This document shows, in pieces, positions 7,095 to 12,723 of a stretch of 12,723 nt of DNA. The stretch is from the NCBI GenBank assembly GCA_013331265.1, contig DUGS01000042.1, positions 12,179 to 24,901 on the forward strand. The letters are read 5' to 3'. The position numbers and the translations under genes were made by a program. The notes beneath the pieces were generated by a model that did not search any database, had not been told where the DNA came from, and was given only the letters and a program-made list of their open reading frames with translations. The stretch comes from Methanosarcina sp. (lineage in GTDB: Archaea > Halobacteriota > Methanosarcinia > Methanosarcinales > Methanosarcinaceae). The first letter of the stretch is position 1. The number at the start of each line of letters is the position of its first letter.

Positions 7095-7295
7095 TCATAT
7101 CAATGCTGCAATCACAATTAAAACAACGAAGAGAGCAGCTCCCATAAACACAGGAAAAGCAAAATCTATGAATTCAAGTTCTACCGTTTCATCAGGTTTG
7201 TGATTTTCCACCTTGCAACACCCTAAGGTATGACACTTCTCCGCAGGATACCTGTGAATGTTTTGTTTTAAATTATGATATAACTTTCTGTTCAT
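7095..7295 (-). CDS. Hypothetical small membrane protein with a Cys-rich patch
   Basis: A 66-residue frame I do not recognise. It has a basic N-terminal half (MNRKLYHNLKQNIHRYPAEK), a cysteine patch CHTLGCC (about residues 21-27), a short acidic stretch and a C-terminal hydrophobic helix (about 47-66, ending LFVVLIVIAALI). The ordered pattern of soluble Cys-containing head plus single C-terminal anchor is unlike the random frames nearby, which argues for a real gene or a recent remnant. Against it, no Shine-Dalgarno sequence precedes the ATG and the TATA-like tract (7310-7319) is rather close. It diverges from the broken MetE-like gene 35 bp away. The Cys residues could bind metal or an Fe-S cluster; this is a guess. 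Confidence 0.4.
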   Translation of the reverse strand: MNRKLYHNLKQNIHRYPAEKCHTLGCCKVENHKPDETVELEFIDFAFPVFMGAALFVVLIVIAALI

Positions 7296-7330
7296 TGATT
7301 TATGTGGTTATTTAGAAAATTTCCATTGTA

Positions 7331-8095
7331 ATGCCTGAACAATTTCAATATCTAAAAAATCTCTTCTCAATAATAAGTGAAGCTTTCCAGAGAAAAATTG
7401 ATGTGGGGGTACACGTTCCTACATATCCTCAGTTTAGGGATATGATAGGTCAGTTTCTCGACATTATAAAAGATGAAAAAACTGTTCTGATCCTTATGTA
7501 TTGAAAGAGGAGAGTGCAAAGGTCCTTGAGCTGAAAATAATTGATGAAGTCGCAAAACAATATAAAAAAGAGACAGGAAAGGCTCTTGAAGTCAGGGTTT
7601 GTATCGCAGGCCTTACGGATATGTATCTTCAGGCTTTCGGGGCAACGGTTTTTGTGGATGCATACCATGTCCTTGCTCTGGATATTGAAAAATTCATTAA
7701 ACAGGCATTTAAAACAGCAAAAAATTTCAAAATTAAAGTTATAGCTCTTGACGAAATCAGCCTGGGGTTAACCGATATGATTCAGTTTTCTGACGCTGAC
7801 ATCATATCGGCTCTTACCGTTGCCTCTTTTCAGTCTTGTTAGTTATCAATGAAAAGTATGGGGTTAATGCCTGGAAGGAAAGGAGTACATGCAAAAAATC
7901 GTAACTGAGCTGGAGACTCCGGATTTTATGAAAAAGAGGATTGAAAAGGCTTATTCGGTTCTCGGGGACCGCATAAAGTACGCGAATCTGGATTGTGGGC
8001 TGGCGTTCTGGCCGGATCAGGACCTTGCTTTCAGGCTGCTTGAGAATACCGCAAAAGGTCTCACCCAATTTAATGCAGAAAAGAAGGGTCAGTGA
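7331..8095 (+). pseudogene. Broken MetE-core (cobalamin-independent methionine synthase-like) methyltransferase gene
   Basis: Three frames together read as one MetE C-terminal-domain-like protein. Piece 1 (7331-7501, ATG to TGA at 7502) holds KIDVGVHVPTYPQFRDM. Piece 2 (from about 7480 to 7827, then out of frame to a TAG at 7840) holds SDPYVLKEESAKVLE, FGATVFVDAYHVLALDIEKF and ALDEISLGLTD. A short piece in the third frame (7827-7883) reads FSVLLVINEKYGVNAWKE. Piece 3 (7883-8095) holds EYMQKIVTELETPDF and DCGL, the C-terminal zinc-Cys motif region (family form NPDCGL; here NLDCGL). The breaks at 7476-7481 and 7879-7881 are each repaired by adding one A. About 60-70 residues, including the expected His-x-Cys zinc-site region, seem deleted near 7827, and about 20-40 N-terminal residues seem absent. 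Archaeal relatives transfer methyl from methylcobalamin to homocysteine. The family call rests on remembered motifs. Confidence 0.68.
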
Positions 8096-8221
8096 ACAGG
8101 TTAGGCTAAGGGCCTATCCGGAAAGTACTGTTACCTGCTGTGGATGTTATTATTACCTGAGCGGATACGTTTTATTCCGGATTATGAGCGCCCAGGTAAA
8201 CCTTAAAAATGAATTATAAGA

Positions 8222-9055
8222 TTACAATTCCATGAAAGTCTTTTTTAGTAGAAGAGCGTCCTGTTCAAGGATCGGACTTTCGCATATAACAAGCCCTTTA
8301 ACTTCGAATTCTTTAAGGGCCTTTAAAAGTTCAGGATAATTAAAGTCGGATTCTTTGAGACTCAGGTGCTTTTTTTCTCCATTCCTGTCGTATTCTATTC
8401 CCGATACGTGCATGTGTATGTTTTCAAGCCCTTCCTTTCCAAGGGCATCTTCTACTTTCGAGAGGATTGCGATAAACTCGGGATAGGAGTTTTCTTTTCC
8501 TTCCCTTGCATGCATATGGGAAAAGTCCAGGCAGGGCATGACACCTTCGATTTCTTCGCTTAATGTAAGCACTTCTTCAAGGGTCCCGAATTGAGTACGC
8601 TTTCCCATTGTCTCAGGGCGGAGGACTGCAGGGATACCTTCATCCCGGAACTGTCCTGCAAGCTCTCTGAGAGCTTTTGAGACATTCTCATAGACAGCCT
8701 GTTTGCTGCTCTTCTGATAAAAGGCTGCATGAAGGACAATTGACTCTGCTCCGCAGAGGCTGCCTATCCTTGCAGATTGATAGATCCTTTCCATGCTGGC
8801 TTTTAACTTCTCTTCTTCCTGAGAGTTCAGGTTGATGTAATAAGGTGCATGTACGCTCAGGGCTATGTTTTCTTTTCTGGCTGTTTCCAGAACATTTCCT
8901 GCCCCTTTTTCACTCATGCGCACTCCCTGCACGAACTCAAGTTCCATGCAGTCAAGTTCCAGTTCCCTGACCCGCTCAATTCCTGCAATACTATTGCTGG
9001 TTTTTGTGCTTCTGGGAACTCCTGCAGTCCCAAAAATAAGTTTTTCCGATGACAT
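8222..9055 (-). CDS. Endonuclease IV / AP-endonuclease-2 family TIM-barrel protein
   Basis: A 277-residue TIM-barrel protein with the metal-site pattern of endonuclease IV: His69 in SVHAPYYIN, His109 in VLHAAFY, Glu148 in RPETMGK, Asp177 and His180 in LDFSHMHAR, His213/His215 in IHMHVSGIEY, His229 in KKHLSL and Glu258 in VICESP. The length matches E. coli Nfo (about 285). Endonuclease IV cuts DNA at abasic sites during base excision repair using three zinc ions. One ligand looks altered: the Asp of the Nfo Asp-Arg-His motif appears as Lys227. The protein may therefore be a variant AP endonuclease or a xylose-isomerase-like sugar epimerase. The start lacks a Shine-Dalgarno sequence, but MSSEKLIFGTAG fits the first barrel strand. 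It lies 57 bp downstream of the small acidic gene on the same strand. Confidence 0.82.
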   Translation of the reverse strand: MSSEKLIFGTAGVPRSTKTSNSIAGIERVRELELDCMELEFVQGVRMSEKGAGNVLETARKENIALSVHAPYYINLNSQEEEKLKASMERIYQSARIGSLCGAESIVLHAAFYQKSSKQAVYENVSKALRELAGQFRDEGIPAVLRPETMGKRTQFGTLEEVLTLSEEIEGVMPCLDFSHMHAREGKENSYPEFIAILSKVEDALGKEGLENIHMHVSGIEYDRNGEKKHLSLKESDFNYPELLKALKEFEVKGLVICESPILEQDALLLKKTFMEL

Positions 9056-9112
9056 GTTTTTAAATTTTCAGAGTGGCTTTTTTAGAAGTCTCTTCTTAAA
9101 CCGTTTTCCGTT

Positions 9113-9445
9113 TTAAAAAATCCCAACAAAGTCCTTTAACTGTTTTGCCCTTTCCTGAGATACTTTTTCTGCGACCACCGCAACCAGTTCTTCAAGGTCT
9201 TCGTCAAGAGACTGGACATCTTCTTTTCCTTCAAGGGCAAGCCCTACAAGATAGTCAAGTTCATCCGCATCCAGCCTTTCGAGCCTTTCCCTGAAGTCTT
9301 CCGGAGATTCGGCAAATTTGTGCGAGACCGGGCGCAGGATGAATGGAAAATGATGGCCTGCTTCTCTTGAAAGCGTATTTCCTCCTGCTTCCGGGGCGAG
9401 CTTGTTGAAAATTTCTATGTCTTTTTGTGTAAATTCTCTGGGCAT
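9113..9445 (-). CDS. Conserved-looking hypothetical small acidic protein
   Basis: I chose the ATG at 9445 (110 residues, MPREFTQKDI...) over a longer frame starting at 9508. A TATA box (TATAAA, 9471-9476) lies inside the longer version, and a GTGAT ribosome site (complement of 9449-9453) precedes this ATG. The protein is soluble and strongly acidic. Segments seen are an N-terminal DIEIFNKLAPEAGG, a basic/aromatic patch HHFPFILRPVSHKFA, then mostly helical, Glu/Asp-rich sequence (about residues 45-100), and a tail QLKDFVGIF. I recognise no enzyme motif. It sits between coaD and the endonuclease IV-like gene on the same strand, 88 bp from coaD, and probably starts a unit with the latter. Function unknown. 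Confidence 0.72.
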   Translation of the reverse strand: MPREFTQKDIEIFNKLAPEAGGNTLSREAGHHFPFILRPVSHKFAESPEDFRERLERLDADELDYLVGLALEGKEDVQSLDEDLEELVAVVAEKVSQERAKQLKDFVGIF

Positions 9446-9446
9446 G

Positions 9447-9476
9447 TTATCACTTATTATTCTATCCCGATTTATA
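9447..9476 (-). promoter_or_regulatory. TATA box for the 9445 gene
   Basis: On the minus strand GGTATAAATC (complement of 9469-9478) is a good TATA element whose centre is about 29 nt upstream of the ATG at 9445. The predicted transcript begins at or within a few bases of the start codon, so it would be leaderless or nearly so. Confidence 0.5.
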
Positions 9477-9533
9477 CCTGCTGTAGAGGAGAATTTCCAG
9501 AAAAGCACAGGAATTCAGAAGTTTAAGCTTTTT

Positions 9534-9998
9534 TCAAGCTTCTTTTTTTAGCCTGCCGTGCCTGTCTATTTCCCCTTTTGCAATCCTTGTAGATGAAATC
9601 GGGATTCCGTCTTCAGCCATAACGTACTCAACGTATGCAATTTCCAGAGGTTTCTTTCCCTTTTTCTCCCTTATTCTGTTAATTTTCAGGGCAACCGGAT
9701 AGGTCTCAGGTGAGACAATTATGTAGTCGAAGTCCTCTTCCAGAGTTGGGCCGCAGGGATCGTTCAGCCTGGTAACTTCATATTTCTCTTCCGGAACCCC
9801 CATTTTTTTTATGTACTCAAGCAGCCGGGCTCTCCTGTTTTCATAGTTATCGACGTTATGGCTTTTTTGCAGCATCTCGTCTGAAGTAAGCCCTATGTGG
9901 ACTTTTCCACTGCCTGCTATCTCAAATGCTTTTTCAATTAATCTGGCGTGTCCGTCATGAAGATACTGAAACGTACCGCCTACGGCGACCTTTGGCAT
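9534..9998 (-). CDS. coaD: Archaeal phosphopantetheine adenylyltransferase (PPAT)
   Basis: A 154-residue nucleotidyltransferase of the archaeal PPAT group (COG1019). It joins 4'-phosphopantetheine and ATP to give dephospho-CoA and pyrophosphate, the penultimate step of coenzyme A synthesis, in the cytoplasm. The nucleotide-binding hallmark GGTFQYLHDGHARLI (7-21, with HDGH as the HxGH-type motif) is intact, as are GLTSDEML (36-43) with the following KS, the loop DYIIVSPETYP and the C-terminal GIPISSTRI, equivalent to the family ISSTRIR-type motif. Length is normal for the archaeal form. The ATG directly precedes PKVAVGGTFQYLHDGH, as expected, although no strong ribosome site is seen. It is divergent from radA and is the first gene of the minus-strand cluster. 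Methanogens need much CoA for acetyl-CoA metabolism. Confidence 0.92.
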   Translation of the reverse strand: MPKVAVGGTFQYLHDGHARLIEKAFEIAGSGKVHIGLTSDEMLQKSHNVDNYENRRARLLEYIKKMGVPEEKYEVTRLNDPCGPTLEEDFDYIIVSPETYPVALKINRIREKKGKKPLEIAYVEYVMAEDGIPISSTRIAKGEIDRHGRLKKEA

Positions 9999-10207
9999 GA
10001 TGGGTGATAATCTGCTAAGTAAAAAGAATTTTTGGTTTTTCTCAGATTTTTGAGTGCTTTCTCTATTTTTTTCTATATTTTCTTTTTTTCTTTTGCAAGT
10101 TTAAGCGCTTGAAAAGAGTTTTTATTATTTCCCTTCATGTCAGATTTTTTCGAATTAATTCATGCATTTTCCATGCGGTTTAGAATACTTTCACCCCGCC
10201 TCCTCTA
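9999..10207. promoter_or_regulatory. Divergent coaD-radA spacer with coaD promoter
   Basis: A very T-rich stretch on the plus strand. On the minus strand AAAATATAG (complement of 10073-10081) is the best TATA candidate for coaD, about 75 nt before its ATG. No ORF or RNA gene is seen. Confidence 0.4.
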
Positions 10208-10277
10208 GTTATATATACGTGCAAAATCATAGTTGAGCCACCGTTATGCACCTTATACAAACATGTGCATCCAGGAG
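10208..10277 (+). promoter_or_regulatory. radA promoter, leader inverted repeat and ribosome binding site
   Basis: GTTATATATACG (10208-10219) is a strong archaeal TATA box, predicting a start near 10240. Just downstream ATGCAC (10245-10250) and GTGCAT (10265-10270) form a 6-bp inverted repeat with a 14-nt spacer, either an operator or a small leader hairpin. GGAG (10274-10277) lies 8 nt before the ATG at 10286 and decides the start of RadA. Confidence 0.6.
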
Positions 10278-10285
10278 AATATGTA

Positions 10286-11263
10286 ATGAGCGAAGTAGCA
10301 CTAGAAGATCTGCCAGGAGTTGGCCCTGCAACTGCAGAAAAACTCAAAGAAGCCGGATTTAACACTGTTGAAGCAGTTGCCGTAGCTTCTCCTTCTGAAC
10401 TTGCAAACACAGCTGAAATTGGGGAATCAACCGCCGCAAAAATCATCAATGCCGCAAGACAGGCTGCTGATATAGGGGGATTTGAGACCGGAGATCTTGT
10501 CCTTGAAAGAAGGAAATTGGTAGGCAAACTTACAACCGGTTGTACCGAATTTGATGAAATGATGGGTGGGGGCATAGAAACCCAGGCGATTACCGAATTG
10601 TACGGAGAATTCGGTTCCGGAAAGACCCAGGTGGCTCACCAGCTCGCAGTGAATGTCCAGATGGACAAAGAACACGGGGGTCTCGGCGGGTCCGTCATTA
10701 TAATCGATACTGAAAATACCTTCAGGCCGGAAAGGATTACCCAGATGGTAAAGGGGCTTTCCGAAAAGTACGGGATGGAACTTAATCCTGAAGAATTCCT
10801 GCAGAATATCCATGTTGCCAGGGCATACAATTCCAATCACCAGATACTTCTTGTGGACTCTGCAACAGACCTGGCAAACGAGCTCAAGGAAATGGGCAAA
10901 CCCGTTCGTCTCCTGATTGTTGACTCTCTTATGGCTCACTTCAGGGCAGAATATGTCGGAAGAGGAACCCTTGCAGACAGGCAGCAGAAGCTCAACAAAC
11001 ATATGCATGGTCTGCTCCGCTTCGGAGACCTGTTCAACGCCTGTGTTGTTGTTACAAACCAGGTTATGGCAAAACCTGATGCCTTCTTTGGCGACCCTAC
11101 AAGGCCAGTTGGAGGACACATAGTCGGGCACACGGCAACCTTCAGGCTTTACCTGCGGAAATCCAAAGGAGAAAAAAGAATTATCCGTCTTGTGGACTCG
11201 CCCAGTCTCCCAGAAGGGGAAGCAGTTGTTGCAGTAACTACAGCCGGACTCACGGATCAGTAA
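10286..11263 (+). CDS. radA: DNA repair and recombination protein RadA
   Basis: A 325-residue archaeal RecA/Rad51-family recombinase. It polymerises on single-stranded DNA and drives homologous pairing and strand exchange. The N-terminal helix-hairpin-helix domain is plain (LEDLPGVGPATAEKLKEAGF, 6-25). Next are the linker/polymerisation region (about 62-85), Walker A GEFGSGKT (107-114), Walker B LLIVD (209-213), the L1 region around HFRAEYVGRGTLADRQQKL, and L2 with NQVMAKPDAFFGDPTRPVGG followed by the conserved GHTATFRLYLRKSKG. I chose the ATG at 10286 over the in-frame GTG at 10265 because GGAG sits 8 nt upstream, the product then begins MSEVALEDLPGVG as in other RadA proteins, and the GTG falls in the leader inverted repeat. 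It is probably a single-gene transcript with its own TATA box and terminator. Confidence 0.96.
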   Translation: MSEVALEDLPGVGPATAEKLKEAGFNTVEAVAVASPSELANTAEIGESTAAKIINAARQAADIGGFETGDLVLERRKLVGKLTTGCTEFDEMMGGGIETQAITELYGEFGSGKTQVAHQLAVNVQMDKEHGGLGGSVIIIDTENTFRPERITQMVKGLSEKYGMELNPEEFLQNIHVARAYNSNHQILLVDSATDLANELKEMGKPVRLLIVDSLMAHFRAEYVGRGTLADRQQKLNKHMHGLLRFGDLFNACVVVTNQVMAKPDAFFGDPTRPVGGHIVGHTATFRLYLRKSKGEKRIIRLVDSPSLPEGEAVVAVTTAGLTDQ

Positions 11264-11288
11264 TAAAACGGATCAGTAATAATTATCA

Positions 11289-11313
11289 CTGGACGATAAA
11301 TATACTCGTCCAG
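11289..11313 (+). other. First hairpin downstream of radA
   Basis: CTGGACGA (11289-11296) and TCGTCCAG (11306-11313) form a perfect 8-bp stem with a 9-nt A/T loop. A T7 run (11328-11334) follows 14 nt later. It may be the first of two termination or 3'-end stabilising structures. Confidence 0.55.
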
Positions 11314-11336
11314 CTCTAAAATCTGAATTTTTTTGT

Positions 11337-11401
11337 TCCGGAGTCAGGGTCGGTATAGTATCCTATCCTGACTCCGGATGCTATCCTGAGATATTTTTTT
11401 T
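11337..11401 (+). terminator. radA terminator: 12-bp hairpin with T8 tract
   Basis: TCCGGAGTCAGG (11337-11348) and CCTGACTCCGGA (11367-11378) are exact reverse complements, a 12-bp stem with an 18-nt loop. A T8 run (11394-11401) follows in a pyrimidine-rich context. This is the strongest inverted repeat in the window and probably ends radA transcription, with the preceding hairpin as a partner. Confidence 0.65.
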
Positions 11402-11433
11402 CTTTCTGATTATTCCTATCTCTGGCTCTTTAC

Positions 11434-11444
11434 TTTTTATATGA
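11434..11444 (+). promoter_or_regulatory. TATA box upstream of the P-type ATPase leader
   Basis: TTTTTATATGA (11434-11444) resembles an archaeal TATA element. It predicts a start near 11465-11470 and therefore a leader of about 150 nt before the ATPase ATG at 11617, containing the tandem repeats and the small ORF. Confidence 0.45.
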
Positions 11445-11491
11445 TCAAGAAGAATATTCTAGTTGAAAGGGTGAAACCTATAACGATTCCT

Positions 11492-11537
11492 GGCTTATTT
11501 GGAGATTCATGATCCGGCTTATTTGGAGATTCGTGAT
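11492..11537 (+). repeat. Tandem 22-bp direct repeat in the ATPase leader
   Basis: Copies at 11492-11513 and 11516-11537 match at 21 of 22 positions with a 24-bp period. Each contains TTATTTGGAGATTC followed by A/G-TGAT, so each carries a GGAG ribosome-binding motif and a start codon (ATG at 11509; GTG at 11533 with ATG at 11536) in the same frame. It may be a duplicated translation-start module or a regulator binding site. Confidence 0.7.
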
Positions 11538-11613
11538 GTTTAGCAATTCTATTTCGATAAAATTTCCAGGTTTTAAAGCAAGAAGATTAGAAGTGATATT
11601 ACAGCAGGTATAA
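11509..11613 (+). CDS. Possible 34-codon leader ORF before the P-type ATPase
   Basis: ATG at 11509 has GGAG 4 nt upstream (11501-11504), one of the best ribosome sites in the window. The 34-residue product begins MIRLIWRFVMFSNSISIKF and is basic (several Arg/Lys) with hydrophobic stretches. It ends at TAA (11611-11613), only 3 nt before the ATPase ATG and in the same frame. A second start inside the tandem repeat (ATG 11536, GGAG 11525-11528) would give 25 residues. A 13-codon GTG frame (11471-11512) ends in ATGA overlap with this start. The tight spacing suggests translational coupling or a regulatory leader peptide. It could also be chance; I recognise no homologue. Confidence 0.35.
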   Translation: MIRLIWRFVMFSNSISIKFPGFKARRLEVILQQV

Positions 11614-11616
11614 AAA

Positions 11617-12723
11617 ATGGAAAAAACATTCGATCCAGAAAACATAACTGGACTTTCAGAAGAAGAAGTCTCTGAAATACTCAAAAAGGAAGGCTATAAC
11701 GAGTTGCCTTCACAGAAGAAACAGAGCCTTTTTTCCATCTTACTGAATGTTCTTAAAGAACCTATGCTGCTTCTTCTTTTAGTTGCAGGTATGATTTATC
11801 TGTTCCTTGGAGAAGTAAAAGACGCTTTAATACTTCTAGTGTTCGTTTTTGTGGTTGTAGGTATAACCTTTAACCAGGAGAGAAAGACCGAGAGAGCATT
11901 AGAGGCTTTAAAAAATCTCTCCAGCCCAAGGGCTCTTGTGATAAGAGGCGGGGAACAGAAAAGAATTGCAGGGCGGGAAGTCGTTAGAGGCGACATTTTG
12001 ATTTTAAGAGAAGGAGACCGTATCCCTGCAGATGGAGTTATACTTTTTTGTACAAATCTTCTGGTAGACGAATCTTTACTCACAGGTGAATCGCTGGCAG
12101 TTAGAAAATGTGAATCTACCGGCTTAACCCAATCCTTACAGCCCGGGCAACCTGGAGGAGATGACCTGCCGTTCGTGTATTCCGGGACACTGGTGATTCA
12201 GGGCCAGGGAATAGCTCAGGTAACCTCAACAGGGATACATACTGAGATGGGGAAGATAGGAAAAGCTCTGGGGACGATTGCAGAGGAACCCTCTCTTCTA
12301 AAGAAAGAGACAGCCTTAATTATAAAGAATTTGGCAATTTTCGGGGGAATACTCTGTCTCCTTGTAGTTGTAGTCTACGGACTAACCAGAGGAGATTGGC
12401 TTCACGGCCTGCTTGCAGGACTCAGTTTGAGTATGGCTCTCCTCCCTGAAGAGTTCTCAGTGGTTTTGCTTGTATTCCTGAGTATGGGTGCCTGGCGTCT
12501 GTCCAAAAGAGATGTCTTGGTAAGGCGTATGCCAGCTATCGAGACTCTTGGCTCTTCGACAGTGCTGTGCGTTGATAAAACAGGGACTTTGACGCAGAAC
12601 AGGATGAACTTGAGCTCCCTCTATGCAGGAAATGGGTACTGTGAGATTGACCATGACAGGTGCCTGCTTGATCAGAAGTTTCATGAGCTGCTTGAATTCG
12701 GCTATCTGGCAAGCCAGCAGGAC
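11617..12723 (+). CDS. P-type cation-transporting ATPase, 3' end outside the window
   Basis: The frame is open to the right edge (369 codons seen). A stop codon (TAA, 11611) in frame just upstream fixes the start at or after this ATG. Seen in order are an N-terminal cation-ATPase-like segment (GLSEEEVSEILKKEGYNELP), two membrane helices (about residues 49-64 and 69-86), an actuator domain with the dephosphorylation motif TGES (156-159), a second helix pair (about 238-256 and 264-292), and the phosphorylation site DKTGTLTQN with Asp320. The ion-binding helix M4 reads LLPEEFSVV (275-283). That is neither the CPx of heavy-metal pumps nor the PEGL of calcium pumps, and no N-terminal metal-binding domain is present, so a P2-like pump of uncertain ion is most likely. 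Expected full length is about 800-900 residues. It imports or exports a cation across the cell membrane. Confidence 0.93.
   Translation, partial: MEKTFDPENITGLSEEEVSEILKKEGYNELPSQKKQSLFSILLNVLKEPMLLLLLVAGMIYLFLGEVKDALILLVFVFVVVGITFNQERKTERALEALKNLSSPRALVIRGGEQKRIAGREVVRGDILILREGDRIPADGVILFCTNLLVDESLLTGESLAVRKCESTGLTQSLQPGQPGGDDLPFVYSGTLVIQGQGIAQVTSTGIHTEMGKIGKALGTIAEEPSLLKKETALIIKNLAIFGGILCLLVVVVYGLTRGDWLHGLLAGLSLSMALLPEEFSVVLLVFLSMGAWRLSKRDVLVRRMPAIETLGSSTVLCVDKTGTLTQNRMNLSSLYAGNGYCEIDHDRCLLDQKFHELLEFGYLASQQD

Noticed and set aside
8102..8116. TAGGC/GCCTA stem after the broken MetE-like gene
   Set aside because: It is only 5 bp with no T tract and is within chance expectation.
7995..8219. 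74-codon frame overlapping the end of the broken MetE-like gene
   Set aside because: It starts out of frame inside recognisable MetE-like sequence, has no ribosome site and no protein-like pattern.
9446..9508. Longer N-terminus for the small acidic protein
   Set aside because: The added residues cross the TATA box and the ribosome site that serve the ATG at 9445, and the extension does not look protein-like.
9523..9541. Repeated AAGCTT around the end of coaD as a terminator
   Set aside because: The two self-complementary hexamers could pair, but no T run follows on the minus strand and the first hexamer lies inside the coding end.
10265..10285. In-frame GTG start adding seven residues to RadA
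   Set aside because: GGAG with 8-nt spacing and the typical RadA N-terminus support the ATG at 10286; the GTG lies within the leader inverted repeat and upstream of the ribosome site.
10427..11131. 234-codon minus-strand open frame opposite radA
   Set aside because: It lies wholly antisense to the clearly coding radA frame; its length follows from radA codon usage and it shows no recognisable domain.
1..12723. tRNA, rRNA, CRISPR array, insertion sequence or prophage attachment site
   Set aside because: Reading both strands by eye gave no cloverleaf, regular repeat-spacer array, transposase or flanking target duplication.

Overview
The window looks like a chromosomal segment of a methanogenic archaeon of the genus Methanosarcina. 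The evidence is an S-layer protein built from the Methanosarcinales-type duplicated S-layer domain, an archaeal RadA recombinase, an archaeal-type phosphopantetheine adenylyltransferase, a CbiMNQO cobalt transporter, TATA-box promoters, GGAG and GGTGAT ribosome binding sites, and A+T-rich spacers with T-tract terminators. The species cannot be fixed from the sequence alone. Both edges cut through genes.

Layout, left to right. (1) The C-terminal two thirds of a cell-surface S-layer-type protein, ending in Ig-like modules, a CARDB-like domain and a membrane anchor (to 2054), then a hairpin terminator. (2) A small YqaA/DedA-type membrane protein (2215-2676) with its own TATA box and terminator. 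(3) About 0.7 kb of A+T-rich DNA with no convincing gene, which forms the upstream region of (4) the cobalt ECF transporter genes cbiM-cbiN-cbiQ-cbiO (3470-6784). A terminator-like hairpin lies between cbiN and cbiQ, and CbiO carries a C-terminal domain of about 190 residues that I do not recognise. (5) A degenerate region (6785-8221) with a small putative membrane protein on the minus strand and a broken methionine-synthase-like (MetE-core) gene. The broken gene has two apparent single-A losses, an internal deletion and probably a missing 5' end. (6) A minus-strand cluster: coaD (9998-9534), a conserved-looking acidic small protein (9445-9113) and an endonuclease IV-family TIM-barrel protein (9055-8222). 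(7) Divergent from coaD, the recombinase gene radA (10286-11263), followed by two hairpins and a T tract. (8) The start of a P-type cation ATPase gene (11617 to beyond the window), preceded by a leader with a 22-bp tandem repeat and a 34-codon ORF that ends 3 nt before the ATPase start.

How the parts work together. CbiM binds the metal, CbiN assists it, CbiQ couples it to ATP hydrolysis, and CbiO is the ATPase. Together they supply cobalt for the corrinoids on which methylotrophic methanogenesis depends. The broken MetE-like gene next to it belongs to a family whose archaeal members use methylcobalamin, so the neighbourhood has a cobalt/corrinoid theme. coaD (coenzyme A synthesis), the endonuclease IV-like protein and radA (DNA repair) are housekeeping genes. 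The most interesting unexplained elements are the CbiO C-terminal domain, the hairpin splitting cbiMN from cbiQO, the decayed MetE-like gene, and the duplicated translation-start module ahead of the P-type ATPase.
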